A stretch of 60,814 nt of DNA from Anaerolineae bacterium (GCA_003130845.1 QEXW01000102.1:1-60814), one strand, 5' to 3'. Numbered from the stretch's first letter, positions 34,708 to 44,103 are shown. The notes: a model not told the origin generated them from the letters alone. Numbers and translations: made by a program.

Positions 34708-35358
34708 ATGACTGAAATCATCCATCTCTCCCAGTTGCCCGCCAATCTACTCCCCGCCCTAACCGACTTGCACCTGGCTACGATGCCGACTCTGCTCACC
34801 GAACTGGGCAAACCCTTCGTGCTGCGCTACTATCAACTCGCCCAAGCTGACCCCACTGTCATCGCCTTGGTAGCGCGGTCAACCGCTTCGCATCCATTAC
34901 CGAGTACAGCGCTCCCGCCCTCAAGCGGCGAGAACGATTTACTGGGCTACTGCCTCGGCTCTCCCTGCCCATCTTCACTAACGGCCCGGCTGCGTTCCCC
35001 TGCCGCTTGGTTTGCCAAACACATACTCTCCGCAACCTTTTCTCATCCTAGCGTTTTACTGCAACTGGCTCAATCCACTCTCTTTGCTTCAAAAGCCAAC
35101 ACCTTGCAACCCGGCCAGATTGAATTAACCTACATCGGCGTTGCCCCCCAAGCGCGGGGATACGGCCTAGGCACAAAATTGCTCACCGCCTTTGCCGAAA
35201 GCGCGCAAAAAACGGGTTACACCAGCATCGCCCTGAGTGTTGAAACTGACAACCTGCCTGCCCTAGCGCTTTATGCGAAATTCGGCTTTCGGATTACTCA
35301 AACGTTTACCGAAGGCCGCTATCACCGGCACCGCATGGAATATCGGCTGGGCACTTAG
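34708..35358 (+). CDS. GNAT-family N-acetyltransferase
   Basis: 216 residues from the ATG at 34708. The acetyl-CoA-binding motif is IGVAPQARGYGLGTKLLTAF (about residue 143), followed by SIALSVETDNLPALALYAKF, the normal end of a GNAT fold. An insertion rich in Ser and Pro (about residues 60-75) separates the first strands. The start lies one base after the FemAB-like stop. Its stop codon overlaps that of the convergent recQ gene. Substrate unknown; context suggests surface-sugar modification. Confidence 0.85.
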   Translation: MTEIIHLSQLPANLLPALTDLHLATMPTLLTELGKPFVLRYYQLAQADPTVIALVARSTASHPLPSTALPPSSGENDLLGYCLGSPCPSSLTARLRSPAAWFAKHILSATFSHPSVLLQLAQSTLFASKANTLQPGQIELTYIGVAPQARGYGLGTKLLTAFAESAQKTGYTSIALSVETDNLPALALYAKFGFRITQTFTEGRYHRHRMEYRLGT

Positions 35359-37526
35359 ACGGTTTTCTGGCTCAAATACAGCAAGCGTAAAATTCTCAGT
35401 TCATCGTAACTGACCCGGCCGGCAAATTTCTCAAAAATTGGCTTGAGAAACGCCGCCCCAAGTTCATCAAAGGCTTGAAAGACCTGATTCTGCTCTGCAG
35501 GGGTACTCGTTGCGAAAGCCCGCAAACTCTCATCAAAACGCAGGGGATGCCCGGCAGTCGCATAACGCACCAAATCGTCTACAATTTTTTCCTGACTGAG
35601 ATGAAAGCGCTCTACAAGCTGCTGCAAACTGGCTCCATCATTAAAAGTCTTGCCCACCAACATATAACGCCGCTTAGCATCCTCCTTGGAGCGTGTGGCA
35701 GTTTTTTCAGAGCGCGTTTCTTTTTCCGTCAAGCCGTGCTTCCTGCAATAGTCACGAATCACTTGCAAGAACACCGGCCCGTACTGATTCAACTTGGCCA
35801 TCCCCACGCCGCTTATCTTGAGCAAACTCTCACGCGACTGCGGATAATACGCCGCCATTTCCACCAACGTCTTATCAGAAAAAATCACATACGGCGGCAC
35901 ACCGGCTTGGTCAGCCATTTCCTTGCGCTTTTGTCGTAACAAAGCAAATAGGGCGTGATTATAGTCCAATTCCGACTTGCGGATTTCCCTGCTGGGAGAG
36001 CATTCCTGCGCTGGCTGTAACTGCCCGTAGATGGGGCTTCGTTTTCTCAGAGCCTCCAGCGCTTTCTCGGTTAGGCTAAGGGTGCGAAATTCTTCATCCT
36101 GTTTGAGATAGCCCATCTGAAGCAACTGTCGCGCCAAGTACAGCCACTGCTTTTCGGTTAGGTCTGCACCGATCCCATAGGTTGAAAGTTTGTCATGCCC
36201 CAGCCGTAAAATACGCTCACTTTTCGAGCCACGCAGCACATCAATCACATGCCCTGCCCCAAATCGCTCGCCGGTGCGTTTGACACAGGATAGGAACTTT
36301 TGAGCGGGGATGGTCACATCCGCCAAAACAGGCGGCGCAGCGGTACAGTTATCGCAGTTGTTGCACTTGGTAGCCAGATAAGGTTCACCAAAATACTGCA
36401 AAAGCGGTTTGCGGCGGCAGGTCTGCTCGTCTTCGGCATATTTCATCATAGCATTCAACTGCTGCATTGCCACCTGGCGTTCATTCCCCTGCTTTTTATC
36501 AATGAAATAACGAAGTTTGGCCGCATCGCTATAGCTATACAGCAAGAGACAATGCGCCGGTAAACCATCACGGCCAGCGCGGCCAATTTCCTGATAATAC
36601 CCCTCTATGCTTTTAGGCAAATCGTAGTGAATTACAAAGCGCACATTCGGCTTGTTAATGCCCATCCCAAACGCAATCGTCGCAACCATGATTTGTACAT
36701 TGTCACGAATAAAGTCTTCTTGGTTGCGGCGGCGTTCGCTGTCCTCCAATCCAGCATGGTAAGGCCGCACGGAATAGCCTCTCTGCACCAAGGCCGCCGC
36801 CAACTCATCCACCTGCTTGCGTGAAAAACAATAAATGATTCCCGATTGGTCCTTGAACCGCTCTAAGAAACGTAACGTTTGACGCAGTGGTTCGGTTTTT
36901 GGGGATACTTGGATATACAGATTTTCACGGTTAAAGCTAGCAACAAATTCATTCGCACGGGAAAACCCCAGGCTGCGAACAATATCGGCACGCACGCGCG
37001 GCGTGGCCGTGGCGGTCAATGCCAAACAAACCGCCCTGGGATACCGACGACGCACTTCCACCAATTGACGATATTCAGGCCGAAAGTCATGCCCCCATTC
37101 CGAAATACAGTGTGCTTCATCAATCGTCAACAAATCCACCTGGAGTGTATCTAACAAACTGAACAAGCGTGGCGTGAGCAGCGTCTCAGGCGCCACGTAT
37201 AACAGCTTGGCCTGCCCACGGCGGATATGTTCCATGTTTGCAGCATACGCTTCTGGCGAAAGAGTCGAGTTCAGATACAGCGCCGGAATACCATAGGCTT
37301 GTAATTGCTCCACCTGGTCTTTCATCAGAGCAATCAGCGGCGAAACGACCACCGTCAATCCGCTAAACATCAAAGCAGGAATCTGATAGCAGAGCGACTT
37401 GCCACCGCCGGTGGGCATCACCACCAGACTATCACGTCGCGCCAACACATTTTCTATCACCTGGCGCTGCAGCGGACGAAACGTATCATAACCAAAAACC
37501 GTTTTGAGAATCTCTTGGGGCGTCAT
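35355..37526 (-). CDS. recQ: ATP-dependent DNA helicase RecQ
   Basis: 723 residues from the ATG at 37526; the protein then opens like other RecQ (EILKTVFGYDTFRPLQRQVI). Walker A is MPTGGGKSLCYQIPA, the DEAH box TIDEAHCISEWGHDFRPEYR. Helicase motifs IV-VI follow, including IAFGMGINKPNVRFVIHYD and QEIGRAGRDG. The zinc-binding cysteines are in CRRKPLLQYFGE and KCNNCDNC; then come the winged-helix part and an HRDC domain (LRQKRKEMADQAGVPPYVIF). A further 120-residue C-terminal stretch resembles the helix-turn-helix tail of long RecQ proteins. Unwinds DNA 3' to 5' in recombination repair. Confidence 0.96.
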   Translation of the reverse strand: MTPQEILKTVFGYDTFRPLQRQVIENVLARRDSLVVMPTGGGKSLCYQIPALMFSGLTVVVSPLIALMKDQVEQLQAYGIPALYLNSTLSPEAYAANMEHIRRGQAKLLYVAPETLLTPRLFSLLDTLQVDLLTIDEAHCISEWGHDFRPEYRQLVEVRRRYPRAVCLALTATATPRVRADIVRSLGFSRANEFVASFNRENLYIQVSPKTEPLRQTLRFLERFKDQSGIIYCFSRKQVDELAAALVQRGYSVRPYHAGLEDSERRRNQEDFIRDNVQIMVATIAFGMGINKPNVRFVIHYDLPKSIEGYYQEIGRAGRDGLPAHCLLLYSYSDAAKLRYFIDKKQGNERQVAMQQLNAMMKYAEDEQTCRRKPLLQYFGEPYLATKCNNCDNCTAAPPVLADVTIPAQKFLSCVKRTGERFGAGHVIDVLRGSKSERILRLGHDKLSTYGIGADLTEKQWLYLARQLLQMGYLKQDEEFRTLSLTEKALEALRKRSPIYGQLQPAQECSPSREIRKSELDYNHALFALLRQKRKEMADQAGVPPYVIFSDKTLVEMAAYYPQSRESLLKISGVGMAKLNQYGPVFLQVIRDYCRKHGLTEKETRSEKTATRSKEDAKRRYMLVGKTFNDGASLQQLVERFHLSQEKIVDDLVRYATAGHPLRFDESLRAFATSTPAEQNQVFQAFDELGAAFLKPIFEKFAGRVSYDELRILRLLYLSQKTV

Positions 37527-37611
37527 CACGCGCCGATTATATCGCAAGCGGTTCATCGTCTTGCGGGGGACATGGTATGATTTAGTCCATCCTACCCTAA
37601 GAGAAACCAGC

Positions 37612-39636
37612 ATGGCCCTGCGCTCCAGACTATCCGCTTTTGCCCTTCATCCGGCCACTTTTCTTTTCCTTCTGTCACTTCTCGCCTACGCCCCCTTCTT
37701 TTGGGAGCGCGGCTTTTATTGGGACGAAGCCCCCTGGACCTGGATTTACTACCGCCTAGGCCCGGCCGCCCTCACCCAAACCTTCTCCACCAGCCGCCCG
37801 TTCTGGGGCATGATTTATCAGATGACCTTGCCGCTTGTCGGCCCACAGCCCTGGATTTGGCAAATTCTGATGATTGCCCTGCGCTGGCTGACCGCCATCC
37901 TGGTCTGGCAATTGTTCAGCCGCCTCCTTCCCCAATCGCGCCTGCCATTGTGGACTGCTGCGCTCTTCTTGGTGTACCCCGCGCTTGGGCAAAATTTCAT
38001 CGCGCTAATGTACACCCACTTCTACATTGTACTCAACGCCTTCTTGCTCTCTCTGTATTTCAGCGTGCTTGCCATCCAAAAAAAGAATTGGCGTTGGCAT
38101 ATTCCGGCCTTGGTGTTCGCCGCCATCAATCTCTTGACGATGGAGTATTTCTACTTTCTTGAATTTTTGCGCCTGGCACTTTTGTGGCTCTTAATGGATA
38201 CACCGCTCAAAGCCCGGCTGCGCCGCGTAGCGTTAACAGCCCTGCCGTACTTATTGAATTTCCTGTTAATCACTACTTGGCGCGCCTTCTTCTTCACCAA
38301 CCAAAACGCCAGTTACAACTACCAAACCCTCGAAGACCTACGTGCCAATTTCTTGTGGGGGATGGCAAAACTGCTCTGGAACATGCTCCAAGCCTTTTGG
38401 ACAACCGTACCCTTAGCCTGGCTCTTCCCCTTCGAACCGGTGAATATCTCCACGCTTGGTCTGTTCACCACCATCGGAGCCTATACTCTCTCCTTAATCG
38501 CCACCCTGTTGACTGGGCTTTACTTTCGTCACCATCCCACCGCATTTCTCACGCGCCACGAATTGCGCAGCACGCTGCTGCTTGGTCTGCTGGCCTGGCT
38601 GTTGGGTGGCGGCGCATTTTGGTTAGTGGGCGAGCGCACCCTACCCCAACTTCACTTCTCTGCCGACCGCTTTACACTTTCCTTCATGCTCGGTTCCAGC
38701 CTCATCCTGACTGCCCTGTTGGGGCTTCTCTCCCGTTTCCCGCGCCTGCAACTCACCCTGCTGGCCCTGTTCATTGGCTTTTCGGTCGGCAAACACTTTC
38801 AAACCAACGCCACCTACCGACGCGATTGGGAAACACAACGTGCTTTCTTTTGGCAGCTCACATGGCGCGCACCTTCGCTGGAGCCTGGCACAACCATCCT
38901 GACCAACGACCTCCCCCTGACGGTCTTTAGCGACAATTCACTCTCCGGCCCGCTCAACTGGATTTATAACGCATCCCTATCGTCCAACCCGCAGCGTCTG
39001 GACCCGGGCATGAACTATATTCTATATTTTGTCACCGTCCGCGCACAAGAAGGCCGCGCCCTGGCAGGCAAACTAGAACCTGGCCATTCCTTTGCCCAAA
39101 ATTACCTGGCAACAACATTTTACGGTAACACCTCCAAAATACTTGTCGTAAATTTCAACCCGCCTGGCTGTGTCCGCGTCCTAGACCCAGAAATTGACCC
39201 CCTCAACAAACTGCTTGACGCAAATTTGCGCGCGGCCGCCTTCCTCAGCAACCCCGCCCTGGTGCGGCAATCCCCTGCAGCACGCCTGCCAGCATTCTAC
39301 CAACCAGAAAGTCCCCACACTTGGTGCTACTACTTCTCCAAAGCCGAGCTTGCCCGCCAAAATAGAGACTGGCAAAGCATTATCGCGTTGCATCAGCAAG
39401 CACAAGCCCTGGGTGATTACCCCAACGACCCCTTGGAAAACTTCGTCTTCATTGAAGCCTACGCCCACCTGGGCGAATGGAAACAAGCACGCACCCTCAC
39501 CCGTGAAACATACCGCGTCTCGCGCGAGTTTCTGCGCCCAACATTGTGTGCGCTTTGGGGCCGCATAGCGCGCGAAGTGCCAGACAGCACACAGATGGTG
39601 CAATCTGTACGCGACGACTTAAGTTGCAACCCTTAA
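37612..39636 (+). CDS. Large membrane protein, probable GT-C glycosyltransferase
   Basis: 674 residues from the ATG at 37612; the longer frame starts within recQ sequence. About twelve hydrophobic segments are followed by a soluble C-terminal part of about 240 residues. ERGFYWDEAPWTWIYYRLG (about residue 30) places Asp-Glu in the first outer loop as in GT39 enzymes. The last 90 residues (WQSIIALHQQAQALGDYPND, then YAHLGEWKQARTLTRETY) look like a pair of TPR-like helical repeats. TGGTATGAT at 37572-37580 may be an extended -10 box. Acceptor unknown. Confidence 0.75.
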   Translation: MALRSRLSAFALHPATFLFLLSLLAYAPFFWERGFYWDEAPWTWIYYRLGPAALTQTFSTSRPFWGMIYQMTLPLVGPQPWIWQILMIALRWLTAILVWQLFSRLLPQSRLPLWTAALFLVYPALGQNFIALMYTHFYIVLNAFLLSLYFSVLAIQKKNWRWHIPALVFAAINLLTMEYFYFLEFLRLALLWLLMDTPLKARLRRVALTALPYLLNFLLITTWRAFFFTNQNASYNYQTLEDLRANFLWGMAKLLWNMLQAFWTTVPLAWLFPFEPVNISTLGLFTTIGAYTLSLIATLLTGLYFRHHPTAFLTRHELRSTLLLGLLAWLLGGGAFWLVGERTLPQLHFSADRFTLSFMLGSSLILTALLGLLSRFPRLQLTLLALFIGFSVGKHFQTNATYRRDWETQRAFFWQLTWRAPSLEPGTTILTNDLPLTVFSDNSLSGPLNWIYNASLSSNPQRLDPGMNYILYFVTVRAQEGRALAGKLEPGHSFAQNYLATTFYGNTSKILVVNFNPPGCVRVLDPEIDPLNKLLDANLRAAAFLSNPALVRQSPAARLPAFYQPESPHTWCYYFSKAELARQNRDWQSIIALHQQAQALGDYPNDPLENFVFIEAYAHLGEWKQARTLTRETYRVSREFLRPTLCALWGRIAREVPDSTQMVQSVRDDLSCNP

Positions 39637-39663
39637 AACGCTATTGACCAACCTTCTCATCAA

Positions 39664-39698
39664 TGATATATTAATCATATAAATAATCCGATTAATCA
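39664..39698. promoter_or_regulatory. Candidate operators of the FadR-type regulator
   Basis: The octamer ATTAATCA occurs at 39670-39677 and 39691-39698, exactly 21 bp apart, that is two helical turns. The first sits in the inverted repeat TGAT-ATATTA-ATCA (39664-39677), the second in the palindrome GATTAATC (39690-39697). The stretch is AT-rich and probably contains the promoter. Spacing on one DNA face suits binding of a dimer pair. Confidence 0.5.
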
Positions 39699-39717
39699 AA
39701 TTTATCGAAGTAATCCA

Positions 39718-40392
39718 ATGGCCGCAAACCACCTTTCAGAATTCATGCGCTACTTAGCCACCCATGCCGAAGCTGAAAACGGTCTGCCGCCATTGAGCGC
39801 CCTGAGCGAAGAATTAGGCGTCAGCGTGGCCAGCCTGCGTGAGCAACTCGAAGTAGCGCGCGCTCTTGGCCTGGTAGATGTGCGCCCGCGCACGGGCATT
39901 CGCCGGCTGCCGTATGCCTTTCTACCTGCTGTACGGCAGAGCGTGGGCTACGCCATGGCGCTGGATGAAACCAACTTTCAACGCTTTGCCGACCTGCGCA
40001 AACATGTCGAAGCAGCCTACTGGCATGAAGCAGTCGCCAAACTGACCCCCGAAGACCGCGAGAAATTACAGCACATCGTAACCCGTGCCTGGGAAAAATT
40101 AAACGGCCGCCCCATTCAAATTCCGCACGAGGAACACAAACAGTTACACCTGATTATCTACGGGCGGCTAGAAAATCCCTTCGTTAGCGGCATTCTCGAG
40201 GCCTATTGGGAAGCCTACGAGTCCATCGGCCTAAACGTCTTTACCGACTATGCCTATCTGCGCGAAGTATGGGGCTATCACCAGCGCATGGTGGACTCAA
40301 TTTGCAGCGGCGATTTCCAAAGCGGCTACCAAGCCCTAGTCGAACACGCAGATATGCTGGCGGATTTGCTCGACCATCGCCCAGGGAAGTGA
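39718..40392 (+). CDS. FadR-subfamily GntR transcriptional regulator
   Basis: 224 residues. The winged helix-turn-helix covers about residues 5-68 (LSALSEELGVSVASLREQLE, then GLVDVRPRTGIRRL). The all-helical FCD effector domain follows, with likely metal ligands in DLRKHVEAAYWHE, EEHKQLHLIIY, WGYHQRMVD and LVEHADML. FCD regulators respond to organic acids or acyl-CoA. It stands just upstream of the korA-korB pair on the same strand and most likely controls it. Confidence 0.92.
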   Translation: MAANHLSEFMRYLATHAEAENGLPPLSALSEELGVSVASLREQLEVARALGLVDVRPRTGIRRLPYAFLPAVRQSVGYAMALDETNFQRFADLRKHVEAAYWHEAVAKLTPEDREKLQHIVTRAWEKLNGRPIQIPHEEHKQLHLIIYGRLENPFVSGILEAYWEAYESIGLNVFTDYAYLREVWGYHQRMVDSICSGDFQSGYQALVEHADMLADLLDHRPGK

Positions 40393-40451
40393 GAAAATAA
40401 GCAGGTAAACAGGCAACCGGAAAACTGCCTAGTACACGTCAGAGGAGAGAT

Positions 40452-42248
40452 ATGACCCAACGTATCGTCAATGATTTTTCGATAACGGTCGGCACACCCA
40501 ACGGTTCGGGAAGTTCGACCGCCAACAACACCATCTTGCGCGCCTTGTTCAAAATGGGAATTCCTGTTTCGGGCAAGAATCTGTTTCCATCGAATATTCA
40601 AGGATTACCCACCTGGTACACCATTCGCGTCAACAAAGATGGGTTTATCGCCCGGCGAGCCAGCCATGAAATCATGGTGGCCATGAACCCCAATTCGTTC
40701 ACACGCGACCTGGCCGATGTAGCGCCCGGCGGTGCATTCTTCTATGCGGACGACATCAAGTTGCCCATCAACCGTTCCGACATCAGCATTTACCCCATGC
40801 CGGTCAAACAACTGGTGCGCTCTAACCCGGAAATCCCGGCCAACCTGCGCGACCTGGTGGCCAACATGGTATATGTGGGCATCCTGGCACACATGATTGG
40901 TATAGATATTGAAAAAATCAAATTAGCGCTCAAATTCCATTTCAAGAACAAGGAAAAACCCATTGCGCTCAACATGAGCATGGTAAAAGCGGGTGCCGAG
41001 TGGGCCGCTGCCAATCTAACCAAAACCGACCCATTCTACGTTGAGCCGATGAACAAAACCGAAGGCCTGATTATGGCGGATGGCAATACCGCTGCCGCGC
41101 TCGGTGCCATTTACGGTGGCGTGCAATTCGCCTCGTGGTATCCCATCACTCCGGCCTCCAGCCTGGCCGAATCACTCAACGAATACCTTCCCATGCTACG
41201 CCGCACACCCGAAGGCAAAAACACCTTCGCCGTCGTCCAGGCAGAAGATGAACTCGCCGCAATCGGGATGTGTGTTGGCGCCGGCTGGGCAGGCCTGCGT
41301 GCCATGACTTCCACCTCCGGCCCAGGCATGAGCCTGATGACCGAATACGCTGGCTTGGCTTACTTTGCCGAAGTGCCGCTTGTCATCTGGGATGTGCAAC
41401 GCATGGGGCCAAGCACAGGTTTGCCCACGCGCACATCGCAGGGAGATGTAGCCTTTGTCGCCAATATGGGACACGGCGACATCGATTCGCTCATTTTGTT
41501 ACCCGGCTCCATCAAAGAGTGCTTTGAATTCGGTTGGCGCGCCTTCGATATTGCTGAGCGCTTGCAAACCCCCGTCTACGTCCTCTCAGACCTCGACTTT
41601 GGCATGAACCAGTGGATGAGCGAACCGTTCGAATATCCCAATGTGCCTATGGACCGTGGCAAAGTCCTATGGGAAGAAGACCTAGAGCAACTCAAAGGCG
41701 ACTGGGGCCGGTATCGGGATGTGGACGGAGATGGCATCCCTTACCGCACTTTACCGGGCAATACACACCCGGCAAGCGCCTACTTCACACGCGGCACAGG
41801 TCACACCCCCGAAGCGCGCTACTCCGAAGAACCCCATGTTTGGGTGGCAAAAATGGAACGCCTGAAAAAGAAATACGAAACGGCCAAACAATATCTGCCG
41901 CGTGCTGTCATCCAAAAAGTAGATGGTGCAAAATTCGGCATCATTGCCTTCGGTTCCACCGACCCGGCGGTAGAGGAAGCCCGCGCCTATCTGGAACAAG
42001 AACACGGCCTAAAAAGCGATTACCTGCGTCTGCGGGCTATCCCTTTCACCGAAGATGTCAGCCAATTCATCGCCGAACACGAGCGCGTCTATGTTGTAGA
42101 AATCAACCGCGATGGACAATTACAACAACTCTTGAGCATCAAGCACCCCCAACATGCCACGCGGCTGGTTCCCATCGCCTACAGCGACGGCCTACCCCCC
42201 ACGGCACAGTGGATTTGGTCGGCCATTCTGGAACAGGAGGAGAAATAA
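40452..42248 (+). CDS. korA: 2-oxoacid:acceptor oxidoreductase, fused gamma-alpha subunit
   Basis: Oxidative decarboxylation of a 2-oxoacid to acyl-CoA with ferredoxin or a similar acceptor. 598 residues, the length of a gamma-alpha fusion. The gamma domain is about residues 1-190 (GSGSSTANNTILRALFKMGI near the start). The alpha domain begins near 205 and carries ASWYPITPASSLAESLNEYL and QAEDELAAIGMCVGAGWAGL. The middle has STSGPGMSLMTEYAGLAYFA. GAGGAGA precedes the ATG. The likely substrate is 2-oxoglutarate, but other 2-oxoacids are possible. The beta subunit follows after one base. Confidence 0.94.
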   Translation: MTQRIVNDFSITVGTPNGSGSSTANNTILRALFKMGIPVSGKNLFPSNIQGLPTWYTIRVNKDGFIARRASHEIMVAMNPNSFTRDLADVAPGGAFFYADDIKLPINRSDISIYPMPVKQLVRSNPEIPANLRDLVANMVYVGILAHMIGIDIEKIKLALKFHFKNKEKPIALNMSMVKAGAEWAAANLTKTDPFYVEPMNKTEGLIMADGNTAAALGAIYGGVQFASWYPITPASSLAESLNEYLPMLRRTPEGKNTFAVVQAEDELAAIGMCVGAGWAGLRAMTSTSGPGMSLMTEYAGLAYFAEVPLVIWDVQRMGPSTGLPTRTSQGDVAFVANMGHGDIDSLILLPGSIKECFEFGWRAFDIAERLQTPVYVLSDLDFGMNQWMSEPFEYPNVPMDRGKVLWEEDLEQLKGDWGRYRDVDGDGIPYRTLPGNTHPASAYFTRGTGHTPEARYSEEPHVWVAKMERLKKKYETAKQYLPRAVIQKVDGAKFGIIAFGSTDPAVEEARAYLEQEHGLKSDYLRLRAIPFTEDVSQFIAEHERVYVVEINRDGQLQQLLSIKHPQHATRLVPIAYSDGLPPTAQWIWSAILEQEEK

Positions 42249-42249
42249 T

Positions 42250-43344
42250 ATGAGCGAAGCACTCCCCATGGCCGGCGCGGCGGCGCAGGTTAACGCCGTC
42301 GGCCTAAGCAAAAATGATTACCGCGGCAATCCCACCACCTTGTGCCAAGGTTGTGGCCACAACTCCATTGCCAACCAAATTATTGCTGCCTGTTACGAAG
42401 CCAACGTTGTACCGGAAAAAATTGTCAAATTTTCGGGCATTGGATGCTCAAGCAAAAGCCCCACGTACTTCCTCAACCGTTCCTTTGGCTTTAACAGCCT
42501 GCACGGACGCATGCCCTCCTTGGCAACCGGTGCCTTATTTGGCGATTATCGCCTCAAAGGGTTGGGCGTCTCTGGTGATGGCGACAGCGCTAGCATCGGC
42601 ATGGGACAATTCAAACATGCTATGCGCCGCAATGTCAACATGGTCTACATTGTTGAAAACAACGGCGTCTATGGTCTTACCAAAGGCCAATTCTCTGCCA
42701 CTGCCGATAAAGGGCTAGAACTCAAAAAACAAGGCACCAATCTCTATTTACCCGTTGATATTTGCATGGAAGCGCTGGCCTCGCGCGCCACCTTTGTAGC
42801 ACGCCTGTTTGCAGGCAACGCCAAACAAGTCAAAGAAGTATTGAAAGCCGCCTTATCACATAAAGGCATCGCTGTGCTAGACATCATCAGCCCGTGCGTT
42901 ACCTTCAACAACCAAGAAAGCAGCTACTACTCCTATAGCTTTGGCAAAGAGCGTGAAGACCCTCTGCACGATATTTCGTTCCATGCCGCTTCGGAAGGGC
43001 CGCAAAGCACCATTTCCTACGTGCCGCCCAAACCAGAAATCATGCTCGAAGCCGATATGGTAGATGGTGAAATTCGCGAAGTGGCCCTACACGACGGCTC
43101 ACGCATTGTCCTCAAGGCGCTGGACAAAGATTACGACCCCCACAACCGCCTAGAAGCCATGCGCGTCCTAGAAGAAGCGCACGCCAACAACTACCTGGTG
43201 ACCGGCCTGTTGTACATCGCTCCAGAAAGCCCCTCGCTCACCGATTTATACAACCTGGTAGAAACGCCCCTCAATCGCCTAACCGAACAAGAGTTGCGCC
43301 CGGCGCCAGAGACCATTCACAAAATCAACGCGCTGATGTTCTAA
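42250..43344 (+). CDS. korB: 2-oxoacid:acceptor oxidoreductase, beta subunit
   Basis: Thiamine-diphosphate-binding subunit, 364 residues from the ATG at 42250, one base after korA, with GGAGGAG upstream. CQGCGHNSIANQII near residue 33 and FSGIGCSSKSP supply the conserved Cys residues for the single 4Fe-4S cluster; the thiamine-diphosphate motif is GLGVSGDGDSASIGMG through IVENNGVYGLTKGQ. No delta (ferredoxin-like) subunit accompanies the pair, as in two-subunit KorAB enzymes. A strong terminator follows. Confidence 0.95.
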   Translation: MSEALPMAGAAAQVNAVGLSKNDYRGNPTTLCQGCGHNSIANQIIAACYEANVVPEKIVKFSGIGCSSKSPTYFLNRSFGFNSLHGRMPSLATGALFGDYRLKGLGVSGDGDSASIGMGQFKHAMRRNVNMVYIVENNGVYGLTKGQFSATADKGLELKKQGTNLYLPVDICMEALASRATFVARLFAGNAKQVKEVLKAALSHKGIAVLDIISPCVTFNNQESSYYSYSFGKEREDPLHDISFHAASEGPQSTISYVPPKPEIMLEADMVDGEIREVALHDGSRIVLKALDKDYDPHNRLEAMRVLEEAHANNYLVTGLLYIAPESPSLTDLYNLVETPLNRLTEQELRPAPETIHKINALMF

Positions 43345-43350
43345 CCCCCA

Positions 43351-43388
43351 CATCCCGAAGGCCTGCATCCCTTCGGGATGTTTTCTTT
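43351..43388 (+). terminator. Intrinsic terminator after korB
   Basis: CATCCCGAAGG (43351-43361) pairs perfectly with CCTTCGGGATG (43370-43380) over an 8-base loop, followed by TTTTCTTT. The stem core TCCCGAAGG/CCTTCGGGA recurs in the pyrG leader at 53883-53936. Confidence 0.9.
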
Positions 43389-43418
43389 ACCTGAGTCCTG
43401 CAAAAACAGGCATTTCAG

Positions 43419-43649
43419 ATGAGTCTAGAACTTCTCATCGGCATTCTCGGCATCTTGGTGGACCTAGCACTGGCACACAAAGCCATGTCGCACCTGGATG
43501 GTTTACTGAAGTTTACGGCTGGCTTCGTATTCGTCTTTGGCTTCATCGGACTGCTTTGGACACTCTTTTCGACCGAAACAGCCGAATTGCTCACCGGTAT
43601 ATACCTACTGGGGTTAATCATCTGGTATATTAGCAAAGAAGAGAAATAA
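43419..43649 (+). CDS. Very small membrane protein of unknown function
   Basis: 76 residues with two or three hydrophobic segments (about 4-20, 32-52 and 55-72) and a charged end KEEK. An AGG lies about eight bases upstream of the ATG at 43419, just after the korB terminator. No family recognised. The hydrophobic pattern and the absence of a competing frame favour a real gene. Confidence 0.55.
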   Translation: MSLELLIGILGILVDLALAHKAMSHLDGLLKFTAGFVFVFGFIGLLWTLFSTETAELLTGIYLLGLIIWYISKEEK

Positions 43650-43686
43650 CCCATACAAACCTATCCAAGCTCAAACCCTGCCTTTC

Positions 43687-44103
43687 ATGTCTTCGTCCTT
43701 TACAATTCCTGAAGAAGAAATCCACCTCGAATTCACGCGGGCTGGCGGGCCTGGCGGACAAAACGTGAACAAAGTTGCTACAGCCGTGCAATTGCGCTTC
43801 GATATTCGTCAATCCCCTTCCTTGCCAGAAGATGTCAAAACGCGCCTGATGACCTTGGCCGGCAAACGTGTCACCGAAGATGGCATTCTCATTCTGCAAT
43901 CAAGAACCTACCGTACCCAAGAACAAAACCGAGCGGAAGTGCTGCTGCGCTTTCAAGACCTGCTCCAGCACGCCGCACAACGCCCCAAAACACGCCGCCC
44001 CACCCGCCCAGGGGTTACCGCCAAAGCGGCGCGCTTGTTTGCAAAACGACGCCGCGCAGAAATCAAACGCATTCGCCAATACAACCCGGAAGAGTGGGAA
44101 TAA
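43687..44103 (+). CDS. arfB: Peptidyl-tRNA hydrolase ArfB-like (stalled-ribosome rescue)
   Basis: 138 residues. The GGQ catalytic loop of class I release factors is present as TRAGGPGGQNVNKVATAV (about residues 17-34). There is no codon-recognition domain; instead a basic C-terminal tail (GVTAKAARLFAKRRRAEIKR) can enter the empty mRNA channel, as in ArfB/YaeJ. It frees peptides from ribosomes stalled on broken messages. Confidence 0.93.
   Translation: MSSSFTIPEEEIHLEFTRAGGPGGQNVNKVATAVQLRFDIRQSPSLPEDVKTRLMTLAGKRVTEDGILILQSRTYRTQEQNRAEVLLRFQDLLQHAAQRPKTRRPTRPGVTAKAARLFAKRRRAEIKRIRQYNPEEWE

Noticed and set aside
35354-35358. Overlapping stop codons of the GNAT and recQ genes as a frameshift or fusion signal
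   Set aside because: Both genes end naturally at the usual family C-termini; the overlap is a simple convergent arrangement.
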